From: JBDSEG01 sp039920165
Lineage (GTDB): Bacteria; Pseudomonadota; Gammaproteobacteria; Burkholderiales; Burkholderiaceae_C
Length of the DNA: 6,537 bases
NCBI GenBank assembly: GCA_039920165.1
Contig: JBDSEG010000268.1
Location: forward strand, 1-6,537
Direction: 5' to 3'
The notes below the pieces were generated by a model. That model saw only the letters and a list, made by a program, of their open reading frames with translations, searched no databases and was not told the origin of the DNA. Within the stretch, counting starts at the first letter, position 1, and the number at the start of each line of letters is the position of its first letter. Position numbers and translations under genes: made by a program. This document shows positions 4,995-6,537 of the stretch, in pieces.

Positions 4995-6537
4995 ATGAAC
5001 CTCATCCCGTTCCCACGCTTGCTGTTCGTCGGCCTCTTCATCGGCCAGGTCGCCCACGCGGCATCGCCGGCGCCGGTCGCGGCCGAGAACGGCATGGTCG
5101 TGACCGCGCAGCAGCTGGCGACGCGTGTCGGCGTCGAAGTGCTGAAGGACGGCGGCAATGCGGTCGACGCGGCGGTCGCGGTGGGCTATGCGCTCGCCGT
5201 CGTCTATCCGGCCGCCGGCAACCTGGGCGGCGGCGGCTTCATGACGATCCGGCTCGCCGACGGGAGCAAGACCTTTCTCGACTTCCGCGAGAAGGCGCCG
5301 CTCGCGGCACGCGCCGACATGTACCTCGACCGCGATGGCAACGTGATCCGCGGCGCGAGCACGCGCGGGCACCGTGCGGTCGGCGTTCCGGGCAGCGTCT
5401 CGGGGCTCGAATATGCGCTGGCCCGCTACGGGACGATGGCGCGCGCCACGCTGCTCGCGCCGGCCATCCGCTTTGCGCAGGACGGCTTCGTCCTCGACCA
5501 GGGCGATACCGACATGCTCGCCAGCGCGGCCGACGATCTGAAGCAGGATGCGCCGAGCGCGGCCATCTTCCTGAACCGCGGCGAGCGCTTTGTGCCGGGA
5601 CAAAGACTGGTCCAGAAGGATCTGGCAGAGACCCTGAAACGCATCGCCGAGCGCGGCACGGCCGGCTTCTATCAGGGCCCGGTCGGCGCCGCCCTCGTCG
5701 CCGGCAGTCGGGCCGGGCAGGGGCTCATCACCCAGGCCGACCTCGACCAGTACCGCACCCGCGAACTGAAGCCGGTCGAGTGCGACTACCGCGGCTACGC
5801 CATCCTCTCGGCGCCGCCGCCAAGTTCGGGTGGCGTTATCCTGTGCGAGTTGCTGAACATCCTCGAGGGCTATCCGCTGAAGGACCTCGGCTTTGGTTCG
5901 GCGCAGTCAGTGCACTACGAAATCGAGGCGATGCGCCACGCCTATGTGGACCGCAACAACGCGCTCGGCGATCCCGACTTCGTCCGCAACCCGCTCGAGC
6001 GTCTGCTCGACAAAGGCTACGCCGCGAAGATCCGCGCCGCCATCGACCCGGCGCGGGCTGGCGTTTCGAAGGACATCCGGCCCGGCGTAGCGCCGCACGA
6101 AGGCAGCAACACCACCCACTATTCGATCGTCGACAAGGCGGGCAATGCGGTCGCCGTCACCTATACGCTGAACGGCTGGTTCGGCGGCCGCGTCACCGCG
6201 GCGACAACCGGCGTGCTGCTCAACAACGTGATGGACGATTTCACCGTGAAGCCGGGCGTACCCAACCTCTACGGGCTGGTGCAGGGCGAGGCGAATGCGA
6301 TCGCGCCCGGCAAGCGACCGCTGAGTTCGATGAGCCCGACCATCGTCACCAAGGACGGCAAGCCCGTGCTCGTGCTCGGCACCCCCGGCGGCAGCCGCAT
6401 CATCACCGCCGTGCTGCACACCATCCTCAACCTGGTCGACCACGGCATGAACGTGCAGGAGGCGGTCGATGCGCCGAGATTTCACCAGCAGTGGTTGCCT
6501 GAGTCGACCAACGTCGAAGCTTTTGCACTGAGCCCCG
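4995..6537 (+). CDS. ggt: Gamma-glutamyltranspeptidase, secreted (3' end outside window)
   Basis: 514 codons of a periplasmic gamma-glutamyltranspeptidase, an N-terminal nucleophile hydrolase that cleaves glutathione and other gamma-glutamyl compounds and self-cleaves into large and small subunits. A signal peptide is evident: hydrophobic LLFVGLFIGQVA (9-20), with likely cleavage after AHA (21-23). The large subunit has the substrate-carboxylate Arg in LDFREKAP (R98, equivalent to E. coli R114). The small subunit should start at T373 in NTTHYSIVD, the autocatalytic nucleophile. Also present are TLN (391-393), the MDDF aspartate D415, SSM (444-446), PGG (464-466) and FHQQWLP (496-502). A lid-loop-like stretch, PNLYGLVQGEANAIAPGK, covers 423-440. 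The loop before MDDF reads NNV, where E. coli has NNQ and human GGT1 NNE; this is unusual. By comparison with E. coli GGT about 55 residues are missing beyond 6537. ATG 4995 is supported by the signal peptide, though no clear Shine-Dalgarno precedes it. Confidence 0.95.
   Translation, partial: MNLIPFPRLLFVGLFIGQVAHAASPAPVAAENGMVVTAQQLATRVGVEVLKDGGNAVDAAVAVGYALAVVYPAAGNLGGGGFMTIRLADGSKTFLDFREKAPLAARADMYLDRDGNVIRGASTRGHRAVGVPGSVSGLEYALARYGTMARATLLAPAIRFAQDGFVLDQGDTDMLASAADDLKQDAPSAAIFLNRGERFVPGQRLVQKDLAETLKRIAERGTAGFYQGPVGAALVAGSRAGQGLITQADLDQYRTRELKPVECDYRGYAILSAPPPSSGGVILCELLNILEGYPLKDLGFGSAQSVHYEIEAMRHAYVDRNNALGDPDFVRNPLERLLDKGYAAKIRAAIDPARAGVSKDIRPGVAPHEGSNTTHYSIVDKAGNAVAVTYTLNGWFGGRVTAATTGVLLNNVMDDFTVKPGVPNLYGLVQGEANAIAPGKRPLSSMSPTIVTKDGKPVLVLGTPGGSRIITAVLHTILNLVDHGMNVQEAVDAPRFHQQWLPESTNVEAFALSP

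Noticed and set aside
4187..5603. Minus-strand open frames across the channel and GGT genes.
   Set aside because: They have low-complexity Arg/Ala/His-rich composition, no family features, and lie opposite well-supported genes.
5780..6502. A plus-strand open frame inside ggt.
   Set aside because: It is an out-of-frame shadow rich in Arg, Ala and His; the GGT frame carries all catalytic motifs without interruption.

Overview
This is a high-GC window whose proteins look proteobacterial. Codons are strongly G/C-ending, intergenic gaps are short and there is no sign of mobile DNA. The set of moxR, DUF58 and TgpA-type transglutaminase genes, with a class II-like bacterial deacetylase next to it, fits a betaproteobacterium such as the Thauera/Azoarcus group. 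That placement is inference from overall character, not a database match.

Layout: the window holds two transcription units pointing away from each other, separated by about 160 bp (2530-2688). The leftward unit, on the minus strand, reads moxR-type AAA+ ATPase (2529-1609), DUF58 protein (1597-575) and the membrane part of a TgpA/DUF3488 transglutaminase that leaves the window at base 1. Its genes are 11 bp apart or overlapping, so it is very probably one operon. The rightward unit, on the plus strand, reads histone deacetylase/acetylpolyamine amidohydrolase-family enzyme (2689-3624), MscS-family mechanosensitive channel with a TTG start (3653-4966) and a secreted gamma-glutamyltranspeptidase (4995 to beyond 6537). 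Both gaps in this unit are exactly 28 bp with no visible terminator, so co-transcription is plausible.

How they may work together: MoxR ATPases are chaperone-like AAA+ proteins usually encoded with DUF58/vWA partners. The moxR-DUF58-tgpA trio is a recurring envelope-associated module, and TgpA is a membrane protein with a periplasmic transglutaminase-like domain. The rightward genes have no established common pathway: a cytoplasmic deacetylase, an inner-membrane osmotic safety valve and a periplasmic glutathione/gamma-glutamyl hydrolase.

The most noteworthy signals are three inverted repeats packed into the divergent intergenic region, including a perfect 15-bp palindrome (2620-2634), and a valine in the GGT active-site loop where characterised enzymes have Gln or Glu. 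All genes belong to recognisable families, and I see no clear evidence of a wholly undescribed system. No tRNA, rRNA, CRISPR array, insertion sequence or attachment site was seen.
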